Positions 44,763 through 52,723 of a stretch of DNA of 64,000 nucleotides are shown here, piece after piece (position 1 is the first letter of the stretch; each line of letters starts with the position of its first letter). Made by a program: the position numbers and the translations under genes. Source of the stretch: JAQWQB01 sp047636995 (GTDB lineage: Bacteria > Bacteroidota > Bacteroidia > Flavobacteriales_D > Sanyastnellaceae); assembly GCA_047636995.1 (NCBI GenBank), contig JBLIGQ010000013.1:1-64000 (forward strand), in the 5' to 3' direction. The notes below the pieces were generated by a model. The model was not told the DNA's origin, ran no database searches, and saw only the letters and a program-made list of their open reading frames with translations.

Positions 44763-45284
44763 CTAAGCTTCTGACTCTGCTTGAAGGTTTTCTAAATCAC
44801 GATCAAACAAATACATACCGCCCTTATCATTCCCAATTAGCTTCAATTTATCTTGTATTGAGCGCGCTAAAGCTTCCTCCTCGATTTGTTCAGAAACATA
44901 CCACTGCATGAAGTTATGGGTGGTATAGTCCTTTTCAGAAAGACAAACATCTACCACTTTGTTAATTTCTGAAGTGACCATTGTTTCGTGATTGAGCAGG
45001 TTTTTGAAAACATGTTGAATCGAATCAAACGTTTTCGGTGGTTGAGTCAATGCAGGAATAATTGCTTTCCCTCCTCGCTCATTTACAAACTTCACCAACT
45101 TCAACATGTGCATGCGTTCTTCATCAGAGTGCTGATAGAGGAACTTCGAAACGCCATTCAACCCTTCAGTCTCTGCCCATGAGGCCATGGCTAGATAGAA
45201 TTGAGAAGATTCTGCTTCAATTCTGATTTGTTCGTTGAGTGCTTTTTCTATTTTATTTGCTAACATGGTGTTCATTTTTTTCAT
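44763..45284 (-). CDS. ftnA: Ferritin
   Basis: Iron-storage protein forming a 24-subunit shell; oxidises Fe2+ at a di-iron site. 173 residues, bacterial FtnA type: LANKIEKALNEQIRIEAESSQFYLAMASW carries the first ferroxidase Glu residues in helix A, SDEERMHMLKLVKFVNERGG gives the ExxH of helix B, and WYVSEQIEEEALARSI provides the Glu and Gln residues of helix C. No haem-binding Met typical of bacterioferritin is evident. The first ATG (45284) is kept, but MLANK at 45266 would be the more usual ferritin start. Monocistronic, with a -7 element upstream and a terminator downstream. Confidence 0.95.
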   Translation of the reverse strand: MKKMNTMLANKIEKALNEQIRIEAESSQFYLAMASWAETEGLNGVSKFLYQHSDEERMHMLKLVKFVNERGGKAIIPALTQPPKTFDSIQHVFKNLLNHETMVTSEINKVVDVCLSEKDYTTHNFMQWYVSEQIEEEALARSIQDKLKLIGNDKGGMYLFDRDLENLQAESEA

Positions 45285-45323
45285 GGGTCATAACTAAACA
45301 AACCCAGTTCTTATCTTGTTCTA

Positions 45324-45331
45324 CAAAGCTA
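45324..45331 (-). promoter_or_regulatory. -7 element TAGCTTTG of the ferritin gene
   Basis: Exact TAnnTTTG on the minus strand about 40 bp before the ferritin ATG in a 159-bp gap. No TTG stands at the normal -33 distance. No Fur-like palindrome was recognised in the gap. Confidence 0.4.
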
Positions 45332-45443
45332 CTAAATCCAGCTGATTCCGTGCTTAAAATAACACTATCTGAATTGCTTTTCGATGTTCGGAAGGAAGTG
45401 GCCTTGCCTTTTTGCTAGTATAAACTTCAGTTTCCACAGCCAA

Positions 45444-46385
45444 TTATAACATACTTTTTTCATGATCTATCAGATTGATGAGTGCTAAATTGAGTAAGGG
45501 AAACTTGAATTGAAATCCTTTCTTCAATGCGCGCTCTGGATAAACAAATCGACTTTTTGTGATGAGTTCCGTTTCAGTTCCTTTCATCCAAGCTCCTGCT
45601 TCTAGCATCCAATGCGAAATGGGCACATTCAACTTCTGCTTCATTGTTTCTCGGAGTATTGACATAAATTCTTTGTTTGTCGGATTCGTTGGGGCTGTGC
45701 AATTAATAACACCTCGCCATTCCGCTTCGTATGCCTCAAGAATAAGCTCCGCCAAATCTGCCTCATGTATCCAGGAAACGCGTTGATTCCCTTTTCCAGC
45801 TGTTCCACCGAGGCCCACATTAACCAAATTCATCATTTCAGGAAGCACTCCCCCTTCCAGCCCAAGCACTAGGCCCATTCTTAAAACTACTTTACGGGTA
45901 GTTGGAACAGGAATTTCATTGAACGTTTCCTCCCACGTTTTACAAACTTCCTCACTAAAACTACCTCCCAATTTACCCTTACTTTCAGTGTGGGCTGTTT
46001 TATGTTCGTCTGTATATATTGTAGCGCTTGAAGCATTCATCCAACATTTTGGCGGATGATTTGCTGAAATGACTGCGGCCCCTAACGCCAAGGTAGACCT
46101 CACTCTGGATTGCAAAATTTCTTCCTTGTTTTGCCGATGGTACCTACAGTTGACTGATTTTCCGCAAAGATTTATTAATAAGTCAACTTCTTCCAATTCA
46201 TACATCCAAGGACCAGTATGCTGGCCATCCCAACGCACATAACGCACGTTATCATGGTCTGGATGGAACTTTCGTGTAAGAACTACGGTTTCATCAAAGG
46301 CAGCTGCAATTTTCGCAATCAGTGCTCTTCCTAGAAAACCACTTCCTCCTGCTATGAGCAGTTTTTTTCTTTTCGTACTTTTCAT
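45444..46385 (-). CDS. TIGR01777-type NAD(P)-dependent epimerase
   Basis: Extended short-chain dehydrogenase of the YfcH/SulA-like TIGR01777 family, 313 residues. Rossmann motif GGSGFLGRAL at 13-22, VRYVRWDGQHTGPW, DLLINLCGKSVNCRY, the YTD segment ASSATIYTD in the active-site region, and a C-terminal block with RFVYPERALKKGFQFKFP, which is the hallmark ending of the family. Reaction unknown. Third gene of the gbsR unit (41 bp after the small membrane protein), suggesting stress- or membrane-linked expression. Confidence 0.88.
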   Translation of the reverse strand: MKSTKRKKLLIAGGSGFLGRALIAKIAAAFDETVVLTRKFHPDHDNVRYVRWDGQHTGPWMYELEEVDLLINLCGKSVNCRYHRQNKEEILQSRVRSTLALGAAVISANHPPKCWMNASSATIYTDEHKTAHTESKGKLGGSFSEEVCKTWEETFNEIPVPTTRKVVLRMGLVLGLEGGVLPEMMNLVNVGLGGTAGKGNQRVSWIHEADLAELILEAYEAEWRGVINCTAPTNPTNKEFMSILRETMKQKLNVPISHWMLEAGAWMKGTETELITKSRFVYPERALKKGFQFKFPLLNLALINLIDHEKSML

Positions 46386-46426
46386 TCTTTCAGTATTTTC
46401 TGAACTTTCGTGACAAAAAAAAGGGA

Positions 46427-46828
46427 TTAAGCGTCTAAAATACTTTTCTCCATTATTCTATGCTTCACGGCTCTGTTCGTAGTGAAGATGGCAAATTTGA
46501 GCGTGCTAAAAGAAACGCCTAACAGCAAAGCAAAGGTGGCTGAAGCGATGGCACCCGCATCTCCAGGATCGCCGTCAACCAAAAGAACGACTAAACCAAT
46601 TGCAAAGTACGTCACTACCCCTGTGCAGTATGCAAAAAACAACCTGCGAAGTGGTTGCTCTAACCGTTTGTTAAAGAACAACATCACAATAGCCGTAACA
46701 ACATGGAACGCACCCAACAAAAACATGAGCATAAATCCGGCCAATGGGTCTCCTAAAACCCCCACAATCGTCATCACCGTTAATGCGGCACTTATCCAGG
46801 CTACAAAGCCAAACCCTGTACTTTTCAT
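46427..46828 (-). CDS. Small four-helix membrane protein
   Basis: 133 residues with four predicted transmembrane helices (about 8-26, 29-52, 63-84 and 93-114) and short loops (NKRLEQPLRRLF, DGDPGDAG). No family recognised. The gene follows the GbsR regulator by 10 bp and precedes the epimerase, so it is almost surely in the same transcript. It may be one of the regulator's target functions. Confidence 0.72.
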   Translation of the reverse strand: MKSTGFGFVAWISAALTVMTIVGVLGDPLAGFMLMFLLGAFHVVTAIVMLFFNKRLEQPLRRLFFAYCTGVVTYFAIGLVVLLVDGDPGDAGAIASATFALLLGVSFSTLKFAIFTTNRAVKHRIMEKSILDA

Positions 46829-46838
46829 AGCTTTTATT

Positions 46839-47351
46839 TTAGCGTTTCATGACTTTAGAAATGATCGAAGAAAACCACCTTTCGTCTGCGTGATCTAGGC
46901 GATCGAACATGCGGTCAATTCGCTTTGTGAAGTTCTCAATGTCATCCATTTTCTTGATAAAACTCTCCGCTTCCTTTTTATTGGAATCAGTGGTCTCTAT
47001 CTCTTTTACTTGCTCTAAAATTGAAAGAACGGGCATCAATTCCCTTTTTCGTCTGCCGCGAGCGATGCGTGTTGCAACTTTCCACATGTCTTTTTCAGCA
47101 CTAAAAAACTCCTTTCGCTGTCCAAGTTTGTGCAGCTTCTCTACCAATTCCCAATCAATGAGAGAGCGTAAGCTCATGTTGGCATTTCCTCTGCTAATGT
47201 TGAGCGCTTCCATCACCTCTTCAGCACTTAGGGTATCATCACTTACCAGCAACAAAGCATGCACTTGTGCCATTGTTCTGCTAATGCCCCAATTGGAGCC
47301 AAGTGAGCCCCAACTACTAATGAATTTCTCTTTTGCTTCATCCAATTCCAT
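46839..47351 (-). CDS. GbsR/MarR family transcriptional regulator
   Basis: 170 residues: winged helix-turn-helix with the GbsR signature WGSLGSNWGISRTMAQVHALL at 14-34, LSAEEVMEALNISRGNANMSLRSLIDW as recognition region and LVEKLHKLGQRKEFFSAEKDMWKVATRIARGRRKREL as wing and linker; a coiled coil from about 120 likely mediates dimerisation. GbsR controls choline uptake and glycine betaine synthesis in Bacillus, but the Bacteroidota homologues usually have other targets. A perfect palindrome overlaps the -33 box of its own promoter (see 47356-47404), predicting autorepression. Heads the unit with the membrane protein and epimerase. Confidence 0.88.
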   Translation of the reverse strand: MELDEAKEKFISSWGSLGSNWGISRTMAQVHALLLVSDDTLSAEEVMEALNISRGNANMSLRSLIDWELVEKLHKLGQRKEFFSAEKDMWKVATRIARGRRKRELMPVLSILEQVKEIETTDSNKKEAESFIKKMDDIENFTKRIDRMFDRLDHADERWFSSIISKVMKR

Positions 47352-47355
47352 GAAA

Positions 47356-47404
47356 CAAAGGTAAGAAATAATTCTAAACTTTCAATACTTATTGAAAGTT
47401 TAGA
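47356..47404 (-). promoter_or_regulatory. gbsR promoter with overlapping operator palindrome
   Basis: On the minus strand TTG (47385-47383), exactly 19 bp, and TACCTTTG (47363-47356) form an ideal Bacteroidota promoter ending 4 bp before the ATG at 47351. TCTAAACTTTCAA (47373-47385) and TTGAAAGTTTAGA (47392-47404) form a perfect inverted repeat, 14-bp arms if the flanking T-A pair is counted, with a 4-base centre. The TTG lies inside the palindrome, so a bound dimer would block RNA polymerase. The same hairpin could also end the upstream oxidase transcript, though no T-tract follows. Confidence 0.8.
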
Positions 47405-47409
47405 TACAT

Positions 47410-48441
47410 TCAACGAAATCTTTGGAGGTTTGCTTCACGGTGGAGGTCAGAATTGCCTTCCATGTAGCTAAATAATTCTTTGGCGAGCAAGGGCGCAATC
47501 AGCACTCCCCTTGTACCTAAACCATTGAAAGCGTAAAGTTCATGGTCATCTAACTTCCCTAATAATGGTCTCCTATCACGCACGGTTGGACGCTGTCCGG
47601 CAATGTGGCTTGTAACTTCCATCGGAATGCTCAGCATTTTCCTGACTCGCTTCAAAAGCATCTCTTTTGACTCAGGAAGCAAATCAAGCGATGTATCTTG
47701 CCAGTCATAGGTTGCCCCTAGCCGATAGACTCCATTTCCTCTTGGCTGAAGCCACTTTCCATTGTTGAGCACCAAGTCTTCTCTGTAATCTTCAATGACC
47801 ACTTCTAACACTTCCCCTTTGTTGCTGTTTAACGGCAATTCTGACATGACCTTCAGCTTGTTTGCTGCAAGTCCTGTGGCTAACACTACGCGCTTTGCTA
47901 GCACGTCTTTGTAGTGGTATTTTCCTTCTTTCAGCAGGAGGAGCTCTTCTTCATATTCTTCCTCTATCAGTGCATTCTGCGCTTCAAGCTCTTTGCGCAC
48001 AGCTGAAAGCAAAACGGGCATATCAACATAGCCAGCCTCATTTACCATACCATGTCCAAAAGGAGCAATAATTGGATCTTCGAAGGCTTCATCAGGGAGT
48101 GAAATCCATTTTTCACCTTCATCCATTTTCTTTTTCCAGAGACGCGCGTATTCTTCATTTGGAAAAACTCTAGCGATGGGCATCGGAAAGAAAAACTTCG
48201 CTCCCAGCCACTTCTCATACCTTGGATATGCTTCGTTCAAGGCTTGCATGCAAGCTTCATCTCTCCAGACAGGGATGACCTTTCGAAAACTGATCGGATT
48301 CCACATTCCGGCTGCAATGGTAGATGCAGCAGATTTCCACCCATTGTCTATTACGGCAACAGAAAGTCCACGGTGAATGGCCTCACAGGCTAAAATTGAG
48401 CCTCCAAGACCTTGTCCTACAATCAGTAAATCTACTTGCAT
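47410..48441 (-). CDS. FAD-dependent amino-acid oxidase (DAO family)
   Basis: 343 residues with the DAO fold: N-terminal dinucleotide site VGQGLGGS near 7-14 and AVIDNG, AASTIAAGMWNPI in the position of the substrate-gating S.A.aGm.NP motif, and a C-terminal GQRPTVRDRRPLLG and YAFNGLGTRGVLIAPL that complete the FAD site. Resembles glycine oxidase/ThiO-like enzymes; substrate unknown. It begins 3 bp after the kbl stop, so it is cotranscribed with glycine C-acetyltransferase; a shared role in threonine/glycine breakdown is plausible but unproven. Confidence 0.82.
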   Translation of the reverse strand: MQVDLLIVGQGLGGSILACEAIHRGLSVAVIDNGWKSAASTIAAGMWNPISFRKVIPVWRDEACMQALNEAYPRYEKWLGAKFFFPMPIARVFPNEEYARLWKKKMDEGEKWISLPDEAFEDPIIAPFGHGMVNEAGYVDMPVLLSAVRKELEAQNALIEEEYEEELLLLKEGKYHYKDVLAKRVVLATGLAANKLKVMSELPLNSNKGEVLEVVIEDYREDLVLNNGKWLQPRGNGVYRLGATYDWQDTSLDLLPESKEMLLKRVRKMLSIPMEVTSHIAGQRPTVRDRRPLLGKLDDHELYAFNGLGTRGVLIAPLLAKELFSYMEGNSDLHREANLQRFR

Positions 48442-48444
48442 GTC

Positions 48445-49635
48445 TTATTTGATCACCCCAAGCTCTTTCCCTACTTTTTCAAACGCATTGATGGCTTTGT
48501 CTAAGTGTTCTTTCGTATGCGCTGCGCTGAGCTGAACGCGAATACGCGCCTGGTCTTTCGGTACAACTGGATAGAAGAAACCAATCACATAAATCCCTTC
48601 GTCAAGAAGCTTATTCGCCATCACTTGAGACAACTTAGCATCGTACAACATCACCGGAACAATGGCTGATTCGCCGTCTTTGAAATCGAGTCCTATGCGA
48701 CGCAATTCATCTTTGAAGTAATTGGTGTTCGCCTCAAGCTTATCTCTCAATTCCGTTGAACCGTCTAACAAATCAAATACAGCGATAGAAGCACCTACAA
48801 TTGCGGGAGCCAATGAGTTGGAGAACAAGTACGGACGAGAACGCTGACGCAACATTTCAATAATTTCTTTTCGCCCTGAAGTGAAACCGCCCATAGCCCC
48901 ACCAAGTGCTTTCCCGAGTGTTCCTGTAATGATATCTACTCTTCCAAGCACATTGCGAAGTTCAACTGAACCTTTCCCTGTTTTACCTATGAATCCTGTT
49001 GCGTGGCATTCATCTACCATCACCAAGGCATCATACTGATCAGCCAAATCACAAATCTTGTCCAGTTGTGCTACATAGCCATCCATTGAGAATACTCCAT
49101 CTGTCACAATGATTTTGAACCGCGCACCAGAAGCAGCTTTCAATTGCTCCTCAAGGTCTGCCATGTCGTTGTTCTTGTACCTGAAACGCGCCGCCTTGCA
49201 CAAACGCACACCGTCAATGATACTTGCATGGTTCAATGCATCAGAAATAATGGCGTCTTCTTTACCTAAAAGTGGCTCAAACACTCCTCCATTCGCATCA
49301 AAAGCTGCGGCATAAAGGATGGTATCTTCTGTGTGTAGGAATTCAGCAATTTTCTTTTCAAGTGTCTTGTGAATGTCCTGCGTTCCGCAAATGAAGCGAA
49401 CAGATGACATTCCAAAACCATGCGTGTCTGTTGCTCTTTTAGATGCCTCAACCACTTGCGGATGTGAAGACAATCCGAGGTAATTATTGGAACAAAAGTT
49501 CAACACCGTTTTTCCTGTTGAAACGCGAATTTCTGCATCTTGAGGCGAAGTAATGATGCGTTCATGCTTGAACAATCCTGCTTCTTCAATATTCTTCAAT
49601 TCTTTCTGAAGTTCTTCTTTTAGCTTTCCGTACAT
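48445..49635 (-). CDS. kbl: Glycine C-acetyltransferase (2-amino-3-ketobutyrate CoA ligase)
   Basis: PLP enzyme of the alpha-oxoamine synthase family that cleaves 2-amino-3-oxobutyrate (from threonine) with CoA into glycine and acetyl-CoA. 396 residues, nearly the same length as E. coli Kbl. NFCSNNYLGLSSHP at the start, SVRFICGTQDIHKTLE, DALNHASIIDGVRL, MVDECHATGFIGKTGKGS, and the Schiff-base lysine K242 in TGTLGKALGGAMGG. This fits Kbl rather than serine palmitoyltransferase or BioF. No threonine dehydrogenase gene is nearby. Preceded by a promoter only 4 bp from the ATG; followed in 3 bp by a DAO-type oxidase gene. Confidence 0.93.
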   Translation of the reverse strand: MYGKLKEELQKELKNIEEAGLFKHERIITSPQDAEIRVSTGKTVLNFCSNNYLGLSSHPQVVEASKRATDTHGFGMSSVRFICGTQDIHKTLEKKIAEFLHTEDTILYAAAFDANGGVFEPLLGKEDAIISDALNHASIIDGVRLCKAARFRYKNNDMADLEEQLKAASGARFKIIVTDGVFSMDGYVAQLDKICDLADQYDALVMVDECHATGFIGKTGKGSVELRNVLGRVDIITGTLGKALGGAMGGFTSGRKEIIEMLRQRSRPYLFSNSLAPAIVGASIAVFDLLDGSTELRDKLEANTNYFKDELRRIGLDFKDGESAIVPVMLYDAKLSQVMANKLLDEGIYVIGFFYPVVPKDQARIRVQLSAAHTKEHLDKAINAFEKVGKELGVIK

Positions 49636-49639
49636 GGCT

Positions 49640-49666
49640 CAAATTTATCTGGTGCGAAGGTAACAA
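49640..49666 (-). promoter_or_regulatory. kbl promoter
   Basis: TTG (49666-49664), 16 bp, and TAAATTTG (49647-49640) on the minus strand; the last G is followed by four bases and then the ATG at 49635. This implies a transcript starting at or just before the start codon. Confidence 0.6.
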
Positions 49667-49689
49667 TGAATCTTGAATGGATGTCTTCC

Positions 49690-50604
49690 TTAGAACGCAA
49701 GATTGGTATCAAATTCTGTGACCGTCATTTTGACGTGCTGACCGAAGGGAAGGGTCAAATTCTCCTTTTCATGTCCGCTAGCGAATCCCATTGACACGGG
49801 CACCTTTAGATTTTGACAATAGTGCTTACAAATTTCGAAAGTGGTTTTCCCAAAAGGATTATCATTACTGAACCCAAATTCCATGGTGTTGTCTCTCATT
49901 TCTGAGATCTGGCCAATCAAAACACCGGCAACTTCATCAAAAACCCCTGCCAGCTTAAAGTTGAGCAACATTCTGTCTAGATGATAGCGCATTTCGTCTA
50001 AATCTTCGAGAAAGAGAATTTTTCCTTTCAAATTTGGGAAGTAGGGTGTTCCATTCAGACTGAAGAGCACAGAAAGGTTTCCTCCCATTAGTTCTCCTTG
50101 GCAGGCACCTTCATTGATCTCACTGGATGCCGACAACAACTTACGCTCTTCTCCTTTTAACTGGGCGAAAAATTGGTCTTGGGAAGCCTTGGTAGCGTTT
50201 ACTAGTGTTGACCCCACAGGTGAATGGAAGCTTGCAACACCTGCGTTATTGAGGTGGGCATGCAGTGCCGTGATGTCACTAAAGCCACACATCCATTTGG
50301 GAGAAGCAGCTGATTTGAAATTCAATAAGGGCAACAAACGCCCTGCTCCATATCCCCCACGCATAGGAAGAACAGCTCCTCTTCCCGGTTTATCCCAAGC
50401 GGTTTGGATCAGTTTCGCCCTATGCCTATCCTCCCCACCAAACTGTCCGTCTTGGTTTAAAAGCCCGTCAGGTACATCAACACGAAACCCTTCAGCCTCA
50501 ATCAAACGCGTAACGGCTTGCACCTGATCTTCAGTGGTAAAGCGAGAAGGAGCCACTAAAGTGACCACATCTCCAACAGATAATACGGATGGAATACAAT
50601 TCAT
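49690..50604 (-). CDS. LD-carboxypeptidase (peptidase family S66)
   Basis: Cytoplasmic murein tetrapeptide LD-carboxypeptidase, removing the terminal D-Ala during peptidoglycan recycling. 304 residues: VLPMRGGYGAGRLLPLL and WMCGFSDITALHAHLN hold the catalytic Ser (the S of GFSDIT), ILFLEDLDEMRYHLDRML contains the Glu, and MGFASGHEKENLTLPFG the His. Order and spacing match LdcA. The N-terminus VLSVGDVVTLVAPS is typical. Divergent from metG with overlapping promoters. Confidence 0.93.
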   Translation of the reverse strand: MNCIPSVLSVGDVVTLVAPSRFTTEDQVQAVTRLIEAEGFRVDVPDGLLNQDGQFGGEDRHRAKLIQTAWDKPGRGAVLPMRGGYGAGRLLPLLNFKSAASPKWMCGFSDITALHAHLNNAGVASFHSPVGSTLVNATKASQDQFFAQLKGEERKLLSASSEINEGACQGELMGGNLSVLFSLNGTPYFPNLKGKILFLEDLDEMRYHLDRMLLNFKLAGVFDEVAGVLIGQISEMRDNTMEFGFSNDNPFGKTTFEICKHYCQNLKVPVSMGFASGHEKENLTLPFGQHVKMTVTEFDTNLAF

Positions 50605-50608
50605 AGCA

Positions 50609-50638
50609 CAAATCTGCTGAAAAGAAATAATTTTGCAA
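50609..50638 (-). promoter_or_regulatory. LD-carboxypeptidase gene promoter
   Basis: TTG (50638-50636), exactly 19 bp, and CAGATTTG (50616-50609) on the minus strand, one base off the -7 consensus, again ending four bases before the ATG at 50604. Its -33 box abuts the -7 element of metG on the opposite strand. Confidence 0.55.
50628..50635 (+). promoter_or_regulatory. -7 element TAATTTTG of metG
   Basis: Exact TAnnTTTG 24 bp before the metG ATG at 50660. The alternative in-frame TTG start at 50633 lies inside this element, which argues against it. No TTG at the -33 distance was found. Confidence 0.5.
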
Positions 50639-50659
50639 TCAGGAACGAAACAAATTCAA

Positions 50660-52723
50660 ATGAAAGATCCAAAACGTTACATGGTCACGTCTGCCCTTCC
50701 TTATGCGAATGGGCCTTTGCACATCGGTCACATAGCCGGCGCAATGTTACCTGCTGACATTTATGTACGTTACTTGAGAGCTGCGGGAGAAGATGTTGTT
50801 TGGATTTGCGGATCTGACGAACACGGCGCTGCCATTACGCTTCGCGCGAAAAAAGAGGGTGTAACACCTCAGGAGGTTGTTGATCGTTACCATACTTTGA
50901 TGTCATCTACATTCGAGAATTTCGGCATCTCATTCGATGTATATGACCGCACTTCATCTCCTGAACACCATAAAAACGCTCAGGAATTCTTTTTAAAACT
51001 TTTGGCGAAAGGGTCCTTCGAAGTAAAAACGGAAGAACAATATTTTGATGCGGAAGCGAAACAGTTCTTGGCTGACCGTTACATCATAGGAACGTGTCCC
51101 AAATGCGCGCATGACCAAGCGTATGGCGATCAATGCGAAAATTGCGGAAGCGCTTTGAGTCCGAATGACCTCATTGAACCACGTTCTGTTTTAAGCGGAA
51201 GCAAACCTACATTACGCGAGACCTCCTTGTGGTATCTCCCCATGGGTGATCATGAGGTATGGCTGAAAGATTACATTGAAAAAGGGATGTTAGACGGCGT
51301 TCAACAGCACAATGTAAAAGACTGGAAGAAGCATGTAATTGGCCAATGTAAATCTTGGATAGACGGCGGATTGCAGTCACGGGCCATGACAAGAGACCTA
51401 GATTGGGGTGTTCAAGTTCCTGTTGAAGGCGCAGACGGTAAGGTTCTTTATGTTTGGTTAGACGCCCCTATTGGATACATTACCGCCACCAAGCGATGGG
51501 CTGATCAGACTGGAAATGACTGGAAACCTTACTGGCAATCTGATGATACCGCGCTGATTCACTTCATTGGAAAAGACAACATTGTTTTCCACTGTTTGAT
51601 TTTCCCTATTCTTTTGAAAGAACATGGAGACTACATTCTTCCTTACAATGTGCCCGCCAATGCCTTCATGAATTTGGAAGGAGATAAGATCTCTACTTCT
51701 AGAAATTGGGCAGTTTGGCTACATGAATATTTGGAAGATTTTCCAGGTAAAGAAGATGAGCTTCGCTATGTATTGTGCAGCCTCATGCCAGAGCAAAAAG
51801 ACAGCGAGTTTACATGGATTGATTACAAAGACCGAGTGAACAATGAGTTGGCAGACATCCTTGGTAATTTTGTAAACAGAGCGGTGGTGTTGACACACAA
51901 ATACTATGACGGACAAGTTCCTTCACCGAATGCGTTTACGGAGGTTGACAAAGCCTTGCTAAAAACCATTGAAGAAACACCAGAAAAGGTTGCTCAACTG
52001 CTTCGTTCATACAAATTTCGCGAAGCACAATTGGAAGCCATGAATTTGGCCCGTGCTGGCAATAAATACATGACTGAGGAGGAGCCTTGGAGGTTAATAA
52101 AGACTGATCCCGAGCGCGTAAAGACCATTATTTATTTGTGCCTTCAAGTGACGGCGAACCTGCCTATTGTTCTCAACCCATTCTTACCCTTTACCAGTAA
52201 AAAGATTGCTGCAGCGCTAGGGACGTCGCATGAAGATTGGAATGCAGCAAGCACAGACTTACTGAAAGTAGGAACACACATTGAGAAGACACCCATCCTT
52301 TTTGCGAAGGTGGAAGACGCTACTGTGGAAGCGCAGTTGGAGAAATTGAAACAAGCCAAGGCGCAGTCAATAGAGAAGAGCGTTGAGCCTGTGAAGCCCA
52401 GCATCGACTTTGAACAGTTCACTGGCCTAGACCTGCGCATTGGAGAAATCATTGCCGCTGAGCGCATTCCTAAGACAAAGAAGTTGTTGAAGCTCCAGGT
52501 TCGCACTGGAGTTGACGAACGCACAGTTGTTTCTGGCATTGCAGAGCATTATGCACCAGAAGATGTGGTGGGAAAAAAAGTAACGATGCTGCTCAACTTA
52601 GAACCGCGTAAAATCAAAGGAGTAGAAAGTCAAGGGATGGTTCTTATGGCTGAAGACGCCCAAGGAAACCTCTCATTTGTGACACCTGAAAAAGGCGGAA
52701 ACCCGGGAGATGCTGTGCGTTAA
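50660..52723 (+). CDS. metG: Methionyl-tRNA synthetase
   Basis: Charges tRNA-Met; essential, cytoplasmic. 687 residues from the ATG at 50660: ALPYANGPLHIGHIAG with HIGH at 21-24, ICGSDEHGAAI, a zinc knuckle CPKC...CENC from C146, the KMSKS loop as KISTS at 343-347, the anticodon-binding helical domain, and a C-terminal Trbp111/EMAP-like tRNA-binding OB fold from about 580 (FTGLDLRIGEIIAAERIPKT). The C-terminal OB domain makes it the dimeric long form. Its stop overlaps that of the convergent asd gene by four bases. Confidence 0.97.
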   Translation: MKDPKRYMVTSALPYANGPLHIGHIAGAMLPADIYVRYLRAAGEDVVWICGSDEHGAAITLRAKKEGVTPQEVVDRYHTLMSSTFENFGISFDVYDRTSSPEHHKNAQEFFLKLLAKGSFEVKTEEQYFDAEAKQFLADRYIIGTCPKCAHDQAYGDQCENCGSALSPNDLIEPRSVLSGSKPTLRETSLWYLPMGDHEVWLKDYIEKGMLDGVQQHNVKDWKKHVIGQCKSWIDGGLQSRAMTRDLDWGVQVPVEGADGKVLYVWLDAPIGYITATKRWADQTGNDWKPYWQSDDTALIHFIGKDNIVFHCLIFPILLKEHGDYILPYNVPANAFMNLEGDKISTSRNWAVWLHEYLEDFPGKEDELRYVLCSLMPEQKDSEFTWIDYKDRVNNELADILGNFVNRAVVLTHKYYDGQVPSPNAFTEVDKALLKTIEETPEKVAQLLRSYKFREAQLEAMNLARAGNKYMTEEEPWRLIKTDPERVKTIIYLCLQVTANLPIVLNPFLPFTSKKIAAALGTSHEDWNAASTDLLKVGTHIEKTPILFAKVEDATVEAQLEKLKQAKAQSIEKSVEPVKPSIDFEQFTGLDLRIGEIIAAERIPKTKKLLKLQVRTGVDERTVVSGIAEHYAPEDVVGKKVTMLLNLEPRKIKGVESQGMVLMAEDAQGNLSFVTPEKGGNPGDAVR

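Noticed and set aside
47373..47404. Reading the gbsR palindrome as the terminator of the oxidase gene
   Set aside because: The stem is A/T-rich and no T-tract follows on the minus strand; its exact overlap with the -33 box fits an operator better. A weak dual role is not excluded.
50633..50659. Longer N-terminus of MetG from a TTG
   Set aside because: The TTG lies within the -7 promoter element TAATTTTG, and the ATG at 50660 gives the normal N-terminus.
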